In this document: positions 52,199 through 64,000 of the stretch, piece after piece | Layout: each line of letters begins with the position of its first letter | Position numbering within the stretch: position 1 is the stretch's first letter | Source: Isoptericola halalbus | Lineage (GTDB): Bacteria > Actinomycetota > Actinomycetes > Actinomycetales > Cellulomonadaceae | Assembly (NCBI GenBank): GCA_009663185.1 | Contig: VJZX01000006.1 | Location: 51,303 to 115,302 of the forward strand | Reading direction: 5' to 3' | Length of the DNA stretch: 64,000 nucleotides | The notes under the pieces: model-generated | Seen by the model: only the letters and a program-made list of their open reading frames with translations | What the model was told of the DNA's origin: nothing | Database searches by the model: none | Program-made: the position numbers and the translations under genes

Positions 52199-52456
52199 GT
52201 GCCCGAGTCGAAGTCCCGCAAGAAGAAGGTCGCCACGACACCGGCCGAGGCCCGGCCCGCGCACCAGGAGGGCAACCCCCGCTGGCTCGTGCCGACGATG
52301 CTCGGGCTCATGCTCCTCGGGCTCGCGTGGGTCGTCACGTACTACCTGACGTCGTCCGGTCTCGGCCTGCCGATCCCGGCCCTCAGGACGTGGAACCTGC
52401 TCGTCGGGTTCGTGCTGATCATCGCGGGCTTCGGACTCACGACCCGGTGGAAGTGA
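52199..52456 (+). CDS. crgA: cell division protein CrgA
   Basis: An 85-residue septal protein with a basic N-terminus (PESKSRKKKVATTP) and two membrane helices. WLVPTMLGLMLLGLAWVVTYYL lies in the first half, and NLLVGFVLIIAGFGLTTRW ends the chain. The position between ppiA-rhomboid and pknB is the classic CrgA site. It recruits and stabilises septal peptidoglycan enzymes (FtsQ/FtsI/PBPs). GTG 52199. Confidence 0.96.
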   Translation: MPESKSRKKKVATTPAEARPAHQEGNPRWLVPTMLGLMLLGLAWVVTYYLTSSGLGLPIPALRTWNLLVGFVLIIAGFGLTTRWK

Positions 52457-52489
52457 CCGAGCCTTTGCATCACGTGGTGTAATTCCACA

Positions 52490-52525
52490 CCTGTGAGCAA
52501 CCCTGGGGACAAGCCCGGGGAGATC
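52490..52525. repeat. three 12-bp DnaA-box-like units
   Basis: CCTGTGAGCAAC (52490-52501), CCTGGGGACAAG (52502-52513) and CCCGGGGAGATC (52514-52525) are three successive 12-base units. The middle one contains TGGGGACAA, one change from the actinobacterial DnaA box TGTGGACAA; the first contains TGTGAGCAA. They lie between convergent crgA and the rhomboid gene. Confidence 0.4.
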
Positions 52526-52527
52526 GC

Positions 52528-53391
52528 TCAGATCCAGCCCACGCTCGCGTACTTCCACACCGCGAGGACGACGAGCGACAGGCCGATCGCCGTCGGCGCC
52601 GCCCAGCCGACCAGTGCCTGGCGCTCGCGCGACGCCCGGGCGAACGCCGCCCCGAGGACGAGCCCGATCGCGAGGCCGCCGAGGTGCGCCTGCCAGGCGA
52701 TGTTGGGGATGACGAACGGCAGCGCCATGTTGATCGCGATGAGCGCGACGATCTGCCCCGCGTTGCGGCCCATCCGCCGCAGCACCGGGATGATCGCGCC
52801 GAACAGCCCGAAGACCGCCCCCGACGCTCCGACCGCGGCCGACAGCCAGCCCCCGCCCGGCGTGGGGCTCGTCGGGATCAGGTAGGCCACGGACCCGCCG
52901 AGGGCGGCCAGCAGGTAGAGGGCGATGAACCGTGTCCGACCGAACGCCTGCTCGAGGAACGGGCCGACGAGCCACAGCGCATACATGTTGAACAGGATGT
53001 GGAGCGGGGTCGTGGCGTGCAGGAACGCAGTGGTGACGAACCGCCACGGTTCTTCCACGCCGAGCACGGGTGCGAACGCCCAGCGCTGGGTCCACGCCCC
53101 TCCGGTCGTCAGCTGGAGCACCCAGCTCGCGACGCACAGCCCGACGATCGTCAGCGTGACGACCGGCCGCCCCTGCCGAACCGCGCCGCCGAACACCGTG
53201 CGCGTGCGCGGCGCGACCTTCGCGGCCTCCCGCACGCAGTCGACGCACTGGATGCCCACGGCGGCAGGCCGCTGGCACTCAGGGCACGCCGGCCGGCCGC
53301 AGCGCTGACAGCGCACGTAAGCCACGCGGTCGGGGTGCCGCGGGCAGACCGGCGGCGCATCGACCGGTGGGGTCGGGTCAGCGGTGGAGAT
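52528..53391 (-). CDS. rhomboid family intramembrane serine protease
   Basis: Six-helix intramembrane protease with a cytoplasmic zinc-ribbon-like N-terminus (CPRHPDR, CQRCGRPACPECQ, CVDCV). The catalytic Ser is in VGASGAVFGLFGA (GxSG), the His in WQAHLGGLAIG. HILFNMYALWLVGPFLE is the conserved Asn region. The only canonical start that fits is GTG 53325, but it would cut the cysteine motif after CPRHPDR. The frame upstream encodes that motif and ends with an ATC (53391) seven bases after GGAGGG; homologues as I recall start MSTADP-like. I therefore propose a non-standard ATC start; the 53325 start remains possible. Confidence 0.85.
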   Translation of the reverse strand: MSTADPTPPVDAPPVCPRHPDRVAYVRCQRCGRPACPECQRPAAVGIQCVDCVREAAKVAPRTRTVFGGAVRQGRPVVTLTIVGLCVASWVLQLTTGGAWTQRWAFAPVLGVEEPWRFVTTAFLHATTPLHILFNMYALWLVGPFLEQAFGRTRFIALYLLAALGGSVAYLIPTSPTPGGGWLSAAVGASGAVFGLFGAIIPVLRRMGRNAGQIVALIAINMALPFVIPNIAWQAHLGGLAIGLVLGAAFARASRERQALVGWAAPTAIGLSLVVLAVWKYASVGWI

Positions 53392-53416
53392 GTCTCAGCC
53401 CTCCGTCAGACGGTGG

Positions 53417-53449
53417 AAGGTCGGGGTCGACGTCGTCGACCCCGACCTT
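53417..53449 (-). terminator. terminator of ppiA
   Basis: Perfect 15-base arms (AAGGTCGGGGTCGAC, 53417-53431; GTCGACCCCGACCTT, 53435-53449) with a three-base loop, between the ppiA stop and the rhomboid start on the same strand. It leaves little room for a rhomboid promoter. Confidence 0.85.
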
Positions 53450-53463
53450 CCCAGATCCTGGCC

Positions 53464-54003
53464 TCAGTCCTCGATGGTGACGCCGTTGATGACGATGTCC
53501 TCGACCGGACGGTCGCCCGGACGCGTCTTCGTCGTGCCGATCGCGTCGACCACGGCCCGGGACTCGTCGTCGGCGACCTTGCCGAAGATCGTGTGCTTTC
53601 CGTTGAGCCACGGCGTCTCCGCCGTCGTGATGAAGAACTGCGAGCCGTTCGTGCCCTCGACCGCGCCCGTGACCGGGTTACGGCGCTTGCCCGCGTTGGC
53701 CATGGCGAGCAGGTACTTCTCGGAGAACGTCAGCTCGGGGTGGATCTCGTCGTCGAACATGAACCCCGGGCCGCCGGTGCCGGTGCCGAGCGGGTCGCCG
53801 CCCTGGATCATGAAGCTGTCGATGACGCGGTGAAAGATCACGCCGTCGTACAGGGGGTCGTTGCGCTCGGCCCCCGTGCGCGGGTCGGTCCAGGACTTGG
53901 TGCCCTTGGCGAGGCCGACGAAGTTCGCGACCGTCTTGGGCGCGTGGTTCGGCAGCAGCTCGATGCGGATGTCGCCGGCGGTGGTGTGCAGGGTTGCGAA
54001 CAT
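53464..54003 (-). CDS. ppiA: peptidyl-prolyl cis-trans isomerase, cyclophilin type
   Basis: A 179-residue cytoplasmic cyclophilin catalysing proline isomerisation. The active-site residues are present in FHRVIDSFMIQGGDP (His-Arg, Gln) and NGSQFFITT, with the closing WLNGKHTIFGKV. The 20-residue insert (WTDPRTGAERNDPLYDG) is normal for the actinobacterial PpiA. ATG 54003. Neighbours follow the usual gyrA-tRNA-ppiA-crgA order. Confidence 0.96.
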   Translation of the reverse strand: MFATLHTTAGDIRIELLPNHAPKTVANFVGLAKGTKSWTDPRTGAERNDPLYDGVIFHRVIDSFMIQGGDPLGTGTGGPGFMFDDEIHPELTFSEKYLLAMANAGKRRNPVTGAVEGTNGSQFFITTAETPWLNGKHTIFGKVADDESRAVVDAIGTTKTRPGDRPVEDIVINGVTIED

Positions 54004-54099
54004 GGCTCCATCCTCTCATCGCGCACCGGTGCGCGTGCCAGACGGCGGGGCGGCGCGTCCAGCGCTGCGCGCTGCGGATCTCGGTGGCAGAGTGGGCTC

Positions 54100-54927
54100 A
54101 TGGTGCACACCCCGAAGATCGACATGTCCAAGATCGAGCCGGCGAAAGTCAAGGACTCCGCCGTCGAGACCGCGGCCGCTCTCGTGGGTGCGGGCTCGAA
54201 CGCCGCGCATGCCGCGAAGGATGCTGCGTACAACGCGAAGGACTGGGCCGAGCCCCGGGTCGAGGCGTTCCTCGACTGGCTGCGCCCGCGCGCGGAGAAG
54301 GCCTGGAACACCAGCGTCCAGGCGGCCGCGCCACGCGTCGAGATGGCGGCCGACAAGGCCGGCCCGATGGTCGACACCGCGCACGACAAGATCGTCGACG
54401 ACTACCTGCCGCGGCTCGTGGCGGCGTTCAACTCCGCGGCGGTCAAGGCCGGCACCGCCGCCGAGGCCGTGGAGAAGGCGGCCGCCAGGTCGCAGCGCAG
54501 GTCCCGCCGTCGCAAGGGCTTCCTTTGGGTGCTCTTCAGCGGGCTGGCCGCAGCCGTCGGCTACACGTTCTGGCGCCGCGCCCAGCCCCAGAACGACCCC
54601 TGGGCCGAGCCGTGGGAGCAGGCGACCGCGCCCGACTACGACGGCGTCGCACGCGACGCCAAGCACGCCGTGGGCGACGCGGCGGAAGCCGTGGGCGAGG
54701 CCGCCGGTGCCGCGGTCGCGCGCGGACGCGAGGTCCGCGATCAGGCGGCCGAGAAGGTCACCGAGGCCGTGGACAAGGCGAAGGAGTCGACGCGCAAGGC
54801 GACGTCGTCCCGGCGGGGCGCCGTGAACGCCGAGCAGGCGCCCGGCGAGAGTGTCGCGACCGCCGGCGACACGTCGACCGAGGCCGTCGTCGACGCGGCC
54901 GAGGAGACCAAGTCCGACCAGACCTGA
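54100..54927 (+). CDS. Ala-rich single-helix membrane protein at the CwsA position
   Basis: A 275-residue protein with long amphipathic, Ala/Lys/Glu-rich helices on both sides of one membrane helix at about 139-158 (GFLWVLFSGLAAAVGYTFW). The helix is preceded by a very basic stretch (RSQRRSRRRK) and followed by WRRAQPQNDPW. The layout of helical N-half, basic cluster, helix and polar tail, together with its place between tRNA-Ala and ppiA, matches mycobacterial CwsA (Rv0008c). CwsA works with CrgA in division and pole growth. Sequence identity is too low to be sure, so no symbol is given. ATG 54100. Confidence 0.7.
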   Translation: MVHTPKIDMSKIEPAKVKDSAVETAAALVGAGSNAAHAAKDAAYNAKDWAEPRVEAFLDWLRPRAEKAWNTSVQAAAPRVEMAADKAGPMVDTAHDKIVDDYLPRLVAAFNSAAVKAGTAAEAVEKAAARSQRRSRRRKGFLWVLFSGLAAAVGYTFWRRAQPQNDPWAEPWEQATAPDYDGVARDAKHAVGDAAEAVGEAAGAAVARGREVRDQAAEKVTEAVDKAKESTRKATSSRRGAVNAEQAPGESVATAGDTSTEAVVDAAEETKSDQT

Positions 54928-54969
54928 GACGGGCGACCAACCCGCGCAGTCAGCCCAGGTGCACCCACC

Positions 54970-55010
54970 CGACGAGAGCCCCCGTCCGATGCGGACGGGG
55001 GCTCTCGTCG
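54970..55010. terminator. bidirectional terminator hairpin
   Basis: Perfect 18-base arms (54970-54987 and 54993-55010) around GATGC. It separates the convergent CwsA-like and cupin genes. Confidence 0.9.
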
Positions 55011-55056
55011 AACGTGGACTGCGGGAGCTGGTCCGGGCCGCGGCAGGAGCCTGACC

Positions 55057-55431
55057 TCAGCCCGCGCTCTCCACGTTCTTGTTGACGACGTCGAGCGTCC
55101 GCTTAAAGTCGTCGGTCGGGCTGAACTCGACCAGCTCGGTGCCCGCGTAGATCACGGGGGTGTGACCCGGGGGTACGTAGTACGCGTCGCCGCTCTCGAA
55201 CGTCTCCTCACCGGTCGCGGTCCTGTAGGTCACCTTCCCCGCGATGACGTACCCCCAGTGGGGGCTCTGGCAGCGGTCGTCCGGGAGACCGCGGAACAAC
55301 GGCGCCATGTCCGCGTCCGCGGTGTACTTCTCGAATGCGACCGTATAGCCGCCCTCGAAGTTCTCGAGGTGGCCTTCGTAGCCCTCGACCTCGACCGTCT
55401 CACCGGCGGTGGTCTTCGATGCCTTCGGCAT
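55057..55431 (-). CDS. cupin domain protein
   Basis: A 124-residue small beta-barrel protein. Cupin motif 1 appears as PHWGYVIAGKVTYR with one conserved His, and motif 2 as GDAYYVPPGHTPVIYAG with a second His. This is enough for a metal site, though the motif is less complete than in classic cupins. The function is unknown. ATG 55431 is preceded by AAAGGAGCG. It is monocistronic, downstream of tRNA-Ala but separated from it by a terminator. Confidence 0.83.
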   Translation of the reverse strand: MPKASKTTAGETVEVEGYEGHLENFEGGYTVAFEKYTADADMAPLFRGLPDDRCQSPHWGYVIAGKVTYRTATGEETFESGDAYYVPPGHTPVIYAGTELVEFSPTDDFKRTLDVVNKNVESAG

Positions 55432-55571
55432 GGGACACGCTCCTTTGCGAGCCGGCGGTCCAGACCCGCTCTGAACACGCGTCTTCATCGTCTGACCGGC
55501 CCGAGCGCCTCGCAAACAGGCCGTCGACGCGGGGGAGCAGCTGCTGCTTGCTGCTGCAACCACGACGACAA

Positions 55572-55600
55572 AGCCCCTTCTCCGGTGGGGAGAAGGGGCT
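55572..55600 (-). terminator. terminator of tRNA-Ala
   Basis: AGCCCCTTCTCC (55572-55583) pairs with GGAGAAGGGGCT (55589-55600). On the minus strand the stem is followed by TTTGTCGTCG. It lies 12 bases beyond tRNA-Ala. Confidence 0.88.
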
Positions 55601-55611
55601 CTGACAAGGTG

Positions 55612-55684
55612 TGGAGCCAAGGGGACTCGAACCCCTAACCCCCTGCTTGCAAAGCAGGTGCGCTACCAATTGCGCCATGGCCCC
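55612..55684 (-). tRNA. tRNA-Ala (anticodon TGC)
   Basis: A 73-base tRNA. Acceptor stem GGGGCCA/TGGCTCC has one G-U pair. The D arm is GCGCAATTGGTAGCGC, the anticodon stem-loop CCTGCTTTGCAAGCAGG has TGC, and the T arm is AGGGGTTCGAGTCCCCT. The discriminator base is A and CCA is not encoded. Confidence 0.98.
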
Positions 55685-55720
55685 GTGCGGGCCCCTCGAC
55701 GGCCACGCTCAGGAGAAGTC

Positions 55721-55840
55721 TCAGTCGAGGGTATCGGTGACCTCTGACCAGAGGTCCCGCTCGGCCGCGTCTCCTGAGAGCCGGCGCCAGACCGCATAGC
55801 CCGCGCCCAGCGCGAGGAGGACGACGACGAACTTCTTCAC
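55721..55840 (-). CDS. DLW-39 family peptide
   Basis: A 39-residue protein. GTG 55840 follows AGGAGGTCCC. It has one membrane helix (FVVVLLALGAGYAVWRRL) and the acidic C-terminal RDLWSEVTDTLD, which contains the family's diagnostic DLW and gives exactly 39 residues. It sits between tRNA-Ile and tRNA-Ala as in other Micrococcales. The function is unknown. Confidence 0.9.
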   Translation of the reverse strand: MKKFVVVLLALGAGYAVWRRLSGDAAERDLWSEVTDTLD

Positions 55841-55894
55841 GGGACCTCCTCGTCGCGGCCCACGCGGGCGGACCGCTGCGTCTGTGGCCGGGAG

Positions 55895-55968
55895 TGGGGC
55901 TAGGAGGACTTGAACCTCCGACCTCTTCCTTATCAGGGAAGCGCTCTAACCGTCTGAGCTATAGCCCC
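55895..55968 (-). tRNA. tRNA-Ile (anticodon GAT)
   Basis: A 74-base tRNA. Acceptor stem GGGGCTA/TAGCCCC is perfect. The D arm is AGCTCAGACGGTTAGAGC, the anticodon loop CTGATAA in CTTCCCTGATAAGGAAG reads GAT, and the T arm is GGAGGTTCAAGTCCTCC. It is downstream of the gyrB-gyrA-DUF3566 genes, the usual actinobacterial site. Confidence 0.98.
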
Positions 55969-56040
55969 GTGCCGCGTCCTGTGGAACGCGTGCAGCACGG
56001 AACACTACCTCACGGGCGGGCCCGTACCCAAACCCTTTGA

Positions 56041-56088
56041 CGGTCCGCGCGGTGTGATCTGCGTCGGGCGCAGGCACCGCGCGGACCG
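56041..56088 (-). terminator. terminator of the gyrase operon
   Basis: CGGTCCGCGCGGTG (56041-56054) pairs perfectly with CACCGCGCGGACCG (56075-56088); the 20-base loop contains a further TGCG/CGCA stem. It lies just beyond the DUF3566 stop. Confidence 0.85.
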
Positions 56089-56095
56089 CGTGTGC

Positions 56096-56994
56096 TCACT
56101 CGTCCGTGAGCGTCAGGTGGATGCCGCCCACGAGGGCAGCGGTGATGTTGTACAGGATGGCCATGATCGTGGCGATCGCGGTCAGGAGCACGATGTTGAC
56201 CAGCGAGATCAGCGTCGCCAGCGAGATCATCCGCTCGAACTCGACGAACTGGATGATGTTGACCGTCGCCTCCGCGCCGACCGTCTCGCGGACGAAGTCC
56301 TGGATGGTGGCGAAGACGCCCAGGTCGTTGAGCACGTACCAGACGACGGCCGTCGCGACGACGGTCATGACCGCGATCGCGACCGCGAGCAGGAACGCGA
56401 GCTTCATGATCGACCACGGGTCGATGCGGGAGACCGACAGGCGCACGCGGCGCGGCCCTGCATCTGGCGCGACGACGGGTGTCACTCCGGTTGCGGCCGG
56501 CACCTCACCTACGGGGGCGGCCGTGCCGTGAACGGTGCCGGCCTGGTAGTGCATCTGCGGGCGCGGCGCGGCCCCCGCGCCCGACGCCGGTGCCTGCTGT
56601 GATGCCTGGGGCGCGGGCTCGCCGGAGCCCGGCGCGGCCGCCGCCACCTGCACCTTCTTTGCAGCCGTCTTGGCCGCGGCCAGCGCGGCCGCTGCGGCCT
56701 TGACCGCCCCTGCCTTGACGCCGGCACCGGGCTCCTCGGCCGGCGAGCCCTGCGCGGGCTGGGCCGCGGCGGGCGGGCTGACCTCGGCGACCGGGCTGGC
56801 CTCGGCGACCGGGCCGGCGTCGGCGCGACGTGCCGTCGTGTCGTCCGGGACGTCCTCGCCGGCCGGCTGCGCGGGCGCCGAGGTGGCCGGCGGAGCCGGC
56901 ACGGGCGCGATCACATGAGTGCGCTCGACGATCGACTCCGTGGACCGTCCGGGGGTGGTGGCCCGGGCCACGCTTGGCGCGCTCTTCTCGCTGG

Positions 56995-56998
<4 letters not shown>
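56096..56998 (-). CDS. DUF3566 transmembrane protein
   Basis: A 300-residue protein: a long Ala/Pro/Glu-rich, disordered N-terminal half of about 175 residues, followed by the DUF3566 domain. That domain starts [20 protein letters not shown], with two membrane helices ([20 protein letters not shown] and [19 protein letters not shown]) flanking an external loop. The ATG overlaps the gyrA stop as ATGA, so it is translated with gyrase. It is conserved after gyrA across actinobacteria (mycobacterial Rv0007) but without known function. Confidence 0.93.
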
Positions 56999-59604
<2,606 letters not shown>

Positions 59605-59702
59605 CGTCTACCTGTTCCTTCCCACGCCGCCGGGGCGTGCTCTCCGTCCTCGACACGAGATGTACATCGGCACACAGGAAATCTGTACACCGGCGACTCT
59701 CG

Positions 59703-61769
<2,067 letters not shown>

Positions 61770-61792
61770 TCATCCAGGCACGCGACAGGTCT

Positions 61793-61811
61793 CCCGGAAG
61801 CGTCTTCCGGG
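61793..61811 (-). other. hairpin in the gyrB leader
   Basis: CCCGGAAG (61793-61800) and CTTCCGGG (61804-61811) form an eight-base stem with a three-base loop, 45 bases before gyrB. There is no T-rich tail, so an mRNA or operator role is more likely than a terminator. Confidence 0.4.
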
Positions 61812-62015
61812 CCGCAGCGCAAGGACTGGCACGCGGTGTGCCGGCTGCTGGTCGGTGCTCATGCGTCCCGGACGACCACCTGGGCCCGAGCGATGCGCGA
61901 CCGGCCCTGGAGCAGAGCCGGTCGGACACGTGCGTCGAGCCCGGGACACCGCCCGGGGACGTGCTCAAGTCTACCTTCTACGGGCGGGAATCCGGGGATT
62001 CTTCGGCCCTGATCG

Positions 62016-62052
62016 TGTGGAAGAACACTGTTTTTCCACAGGCTTCTCCACA
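62016..62052. promoter_or_regulatory. cluster of DnaA-box-like motifs upstream of gyrB
   Basis: TGTGGAAGA (62016-62024, plus strand), TGTGGAAAA (62040-62032, minus) and TGTGGAGAA (62052-62044, minus) lie within 37 bases. The last two differ from the actinobacterial DnaA box TGTGGACAA by one base each. The rest of the gene-free stretch 61749-62180 holds the gyrB leader hairpin and an AAGGTAGACTT segment (about 61973) that may contain a -10 element; nothing else was recognised. Confidence 0.45.
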
Positions 62053-62180
62053 CCGCGCGACACTTCGTCGTCCACCCGTCCGGACACGTCCGGAATCGCC
62101 CGTGACGGACGCCACATGCGCGGGTCCGCAGTGCGTCCGAGCGTCGGCCGCGAACGGCCACGAACGGACGCGTGCGCCGG

Positions 62181-62759
62181 TCAGCCCCACGTGTCGCGCG
62201 GACCCGGGCCGCGCACGGACCGGCGTCCGCGGCGGAACCCGGGACCCGCAGGCCCCAGGACGGTCACCTGCTCGACGACACCCTCGCCGACCTCCTCGGC
62301 AAGGCGGCGCAGGAGCGTCGGCACGAGCAGCCGCACCTGCGTGGCCCAGGCCGTCGAGTCGGCCCGCACGACGAGGACCTTGTCCTCGAACGTCTCGGGT
62401 ACGCAGTGGTCGGCCACCTGGTCGCCGACCACCTCGCGCCAGCGGCCGATCACGCCGCCGACCGACACCTCCGCGACCCAGCCCTTGTCGCGCAGGAGAG
62501 AGCCCAGCACATCGGAGACGAGCTTCGGGTCGCGGGCACCGGGCCCCGCGCTGCCCGTGTGCGGCTCGGCGAGGGGGGAGCGGCGCGACGGCGATCCCGG
62601 GCGCAGCCCCTTGGCCCGCGCGGCCGCCTTGGCGCGGTTGAGCGCCTCTCGCGCGACCTCCGAGGGCGGCGTGAGCTCCACGCGGTCACCCACAGGGCGC
62701 CGGCCGCGCTGGTCAGTCGGCTCGTCAGTCCGCTCGTCAGTCGGCTCGTCAGTCGGCAC
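62181..62759 (-). CDS. DciA-like DUF721 family protein
   Basis: A 192-residue protein. The DUF721 core, about 85-170, has [52 protein letters not shown] and a helical end. DciA in other bacteria loads or assists the replicative helicase, and the gene's location beside recF and gyrB agrees with this. The N-terminus ([15 protein letters not shown]) is an acidic repeat encoded by a 12-base tandem repeat. GTG 62759 overlaps recF by 11 bases. The link to helicase loading is inferred from the family. Confidence 0.9.
   Translation of the reverse strand: MPTDEPTDERTDEPTDQRGRRPVGDRVELTPPSEVAREALNRAKAAARAKGLRPGSPSRRSPLAEPHTGSAGPGARDPKLVSDVLGSLLRDKGWVAEVSVGGVIGRWREVVGDQVADHCVPETFEDKVLVVRADSTAWATQVRLLVPTLLRRLAEEVGEGVVEQVTVLGPAGPGFRRGRRSVRGPGPRDTWG
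62711..62759. repeat. 12-bp tandem repeat encoding the DciA-like N-terminus
   Basis: About four units of GTCAGTCGGCTC-type sequence, with one internal base change, span the recF stop and the start of the DUF721 gene. They encode a T-D-E-P/R acidic repeat. Copy number may vary between strains. Confidence 0.6.
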
Positions 62760-63969
62760 GGCGCACCAGTCCGGGCGTGACCTCGAAACGCGCGCCCAGG
62801 AGGATGGGCGGCACGTCGGCCGGCACGGCCGCGGTCACGAGCACCTGGCGCGCGGGGGCCACGAGCTCGGCGAGCCGCTCCCGCCGTCGTACGTCGAGCT
62901 CGGCGAACACGTCGTCGAGGATGAGCACCGGGTCCGCGTCGGTGCCGTGGTCCGGGTCCCAGAAGGCATCCTCGGCGCCCGGGGCGTCCGGGACGGCGGA
63001 CGCGCCGTCGCCGTGCTGCCCGACCGCGCCGCCGCCGAGGAGGCGGTAGGACGCGAGCCGCAGCGCGAGCGCGAACGACCACGACTCCCCGTGGCTCGCG
63101 TACCCCTTGGCCGGCAGGCCAGCCAGGGTGAGGACGAGGTCGTCGCGGTGCGGCCCGACGAGGCTCACGCCACGCTCGACCTCCTGCGGGCGCGCCTCGG
63201 CAAGAACCTCGAGCATGCCCTTCTCGAGGTCGAGGGCCGACGGCGGCGCCTGGCCCGCATCGGCGGGTACCGTCGAGCGGTACTCGATCTCGGCGTGGCC
63301 GTTCGCGTCGCTGACCTGCTCGTATGCGGCCGCGACCTCGGGCCGCAGGGCCGCGACGAGCGCGTGGCGCATCGCGAGGATCTGACCGCCGAGCTGGGCG
63401 GCCTTGGCGTCCCAGACCTCCAGCGTGGACAGGTCAGGCGTGCGGCCCGCGCCACGGACCTGGCGCAGCGACTTGAGCAGTGCCGACCGCTGCCTGACGA
63501 CGCGCTCGTAGTCCTGCAGCAGCCCCGCCGCGCGTGGACGGAGCTGGACCACGAGCTGGTCGAGGAAGCGCCGACGGCCCTCAGGGTCGCCCTTGACCAG
63601 CGCGAGGTCCTCGGGCGCGAACAGGACGGTGCGCAGGATGCCCAGGACGTCGCGTGCACGACCGGGCTGGCCGCGGTTGACGCGCGCCCGGTTGGCCTTG
63701 CCCGCCGCGATCTCGAGCTCGATCGTCGACGCACGGTTGCCCCTGACCACCCGCGTGCGGACGATGGCACGCTGCGCGCCGGCACGGATGAGCGGTGTGT
63801 CGTTCGCGACCCGGTGACTGCCGAGCGTCGCGATGTAGGCGATCGCCTCGACCAGGTTCGTCTTGCCCTGCCCGTTGCGGCCGACGAACGCGTTCGGGCC
63901 GGGCTCGAGCTCGACGTCGACCGCCTCGTACGAGCGGAAGTCGAGGAGAGACAGGTGCGAGACGTACAT
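62749..63969 (-). CDS. recF: DNA replication/repair protein RecF
   Basis: A 406-residue SMC-like ATPase that helps load RecA at gaps in single-strand DNA. Walker A is GRNGQGKTN (30-38), the signature/arm region follows (VGPHRDDL), and Walker B is [12 protein letters not shown] near residue 345, with [13 protein letters not shown] as the signature-like motif. The N-terminal [10 protein letters not shown] is typical. ATG 63969. The upstream neighbour towards the origin (dnaN or gnd) is outside the window. Confidence 0.97.
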   Translation of the reverse strand: MYVSHLSLLDFRSYEAVDVELEPGPNAFVGRNGQGKTNLVEAIAYIATLGSHRVANDTPLIRAGAQRAIVRTRVVRGNRASTIELEIAAGKANRARVNRGQPGRARDVLGILRTVLFAPEDLALVKGDPEGRRRFLDQLVVQLRPRAAGLLQDYERVVRQRSALLKSLRQVRGAGRTPDLSTLEVWDAKAAQLGGQILAMRHALVAALRPEVAAAYEQVSDANGHAEIEYRSTVPADAGQAPPSALDLEKGMLEVLAEARPQEVERGVSLVGPHRDDLVLTLAGLPAKGYASHGESWSFALALRLASYRLLGGGAVGQHGDGASAVPDAPGAEDAFWDPDHGTDADPVLILDDVFAELDVRRRERLAELVAPARQVLVTAAVPADVPPILLGARFEVTPGLVRRAD

Positions 63970-64000
63970 GGTCTCCCAGCGGCGCCCGTCAGGCGGGCGG

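Overview
This is a high-GC actinobacterial chromosome segment lying close to the replication origin. The right end carries the classic origin-flanking order, read on the minus strand: recF, a DUF721/DciA-like gene, gyrB, gyrA, a DUF3566 membrane protein, tRNA-Ile, a DLW-39 peptide and tRNA-Ala. Next come ppiA, a rhomboid protease, crgA, a DUF881/sortase E set and a GATase gene. The plus-strand envelope operon fhaA-fhaB-pstP-rodA-pbpA-pknA-pknB follows. dnaA and dnaN should lie just beyond base 64000. The gene order, GC bias and secreted plant-polymer enzymes suggest Micrococcales, probably Cellulomonadaceae or Promicromonosporaceae; the genus is inferred.

Layout. 1-7.5 kb: an Hsp20 gene behind a CIRCE operator, gamma-glutamyltransferase, a large secreted sugar dehydrogenase with PKD and carbohydrate-binding parts, a Nudix hydrolase and an 80-residue LuxR-type regulator. 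7.7-12.7 kb: the glycine cleavage operon gcvP-gcvT-gcvH under a tandem glycine riboswitch. 12.7-35 kb: accessory and stress genes. These include a malate/lactate dehydrogenase-like protein with an ACT domain, a BTAD regulator fused to an alpha/beta hydrolase, LysR and PAS-ANTAR regulators, two overlapping endonuclease/exonuclease/phosphatase paralogues, general-stress oxidoreductases, a lipoprotein serpin, a decayed NIF3 gene and an LMW phosphatase/GNAT pair. 33.8-34.0 kb holds an attenuator-like leader with a 12-codon ORF and no downstream gene. 35.9-39 kb: a GH43 glycosidase and a secreted pectate lyase. 40-52.5 kb: tRNA-Leu, the Ser/Thr kinase/cell-wall operon, and the sortase and crgA region. 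52.5-64 kb: the rhomboid-ppiA-tRNA-gyrase-recF block.

How the genes work together. PknA/PknB, PstP and the FHA proteins form a phospho-signalling unit cotranscribed with RodA and PBP2-type elongation enzymes; CrgA and a CwsA-like protein add septum/pole control. GcvP, GcvT and GcvH form the glycine cleavage system, switched on by glycine. GH43, the pectate lyase and the PQQ-type dehydrogenase support life on plant polysaccharide. Most operons use ATGA or GTGA overlaps, and most convergent pairs are separated by strong hairpins.

No CRISPR array, insertion sequence, prophage or defence island was seen. The most unusual items are the orphan attenuator at 33.8 kb, a three-copy intergenic repeat with one forward arm and two alternative return arms 20 bp apart, the apparent ATC start of the rhomboid gene, and two unusual domain fusions.
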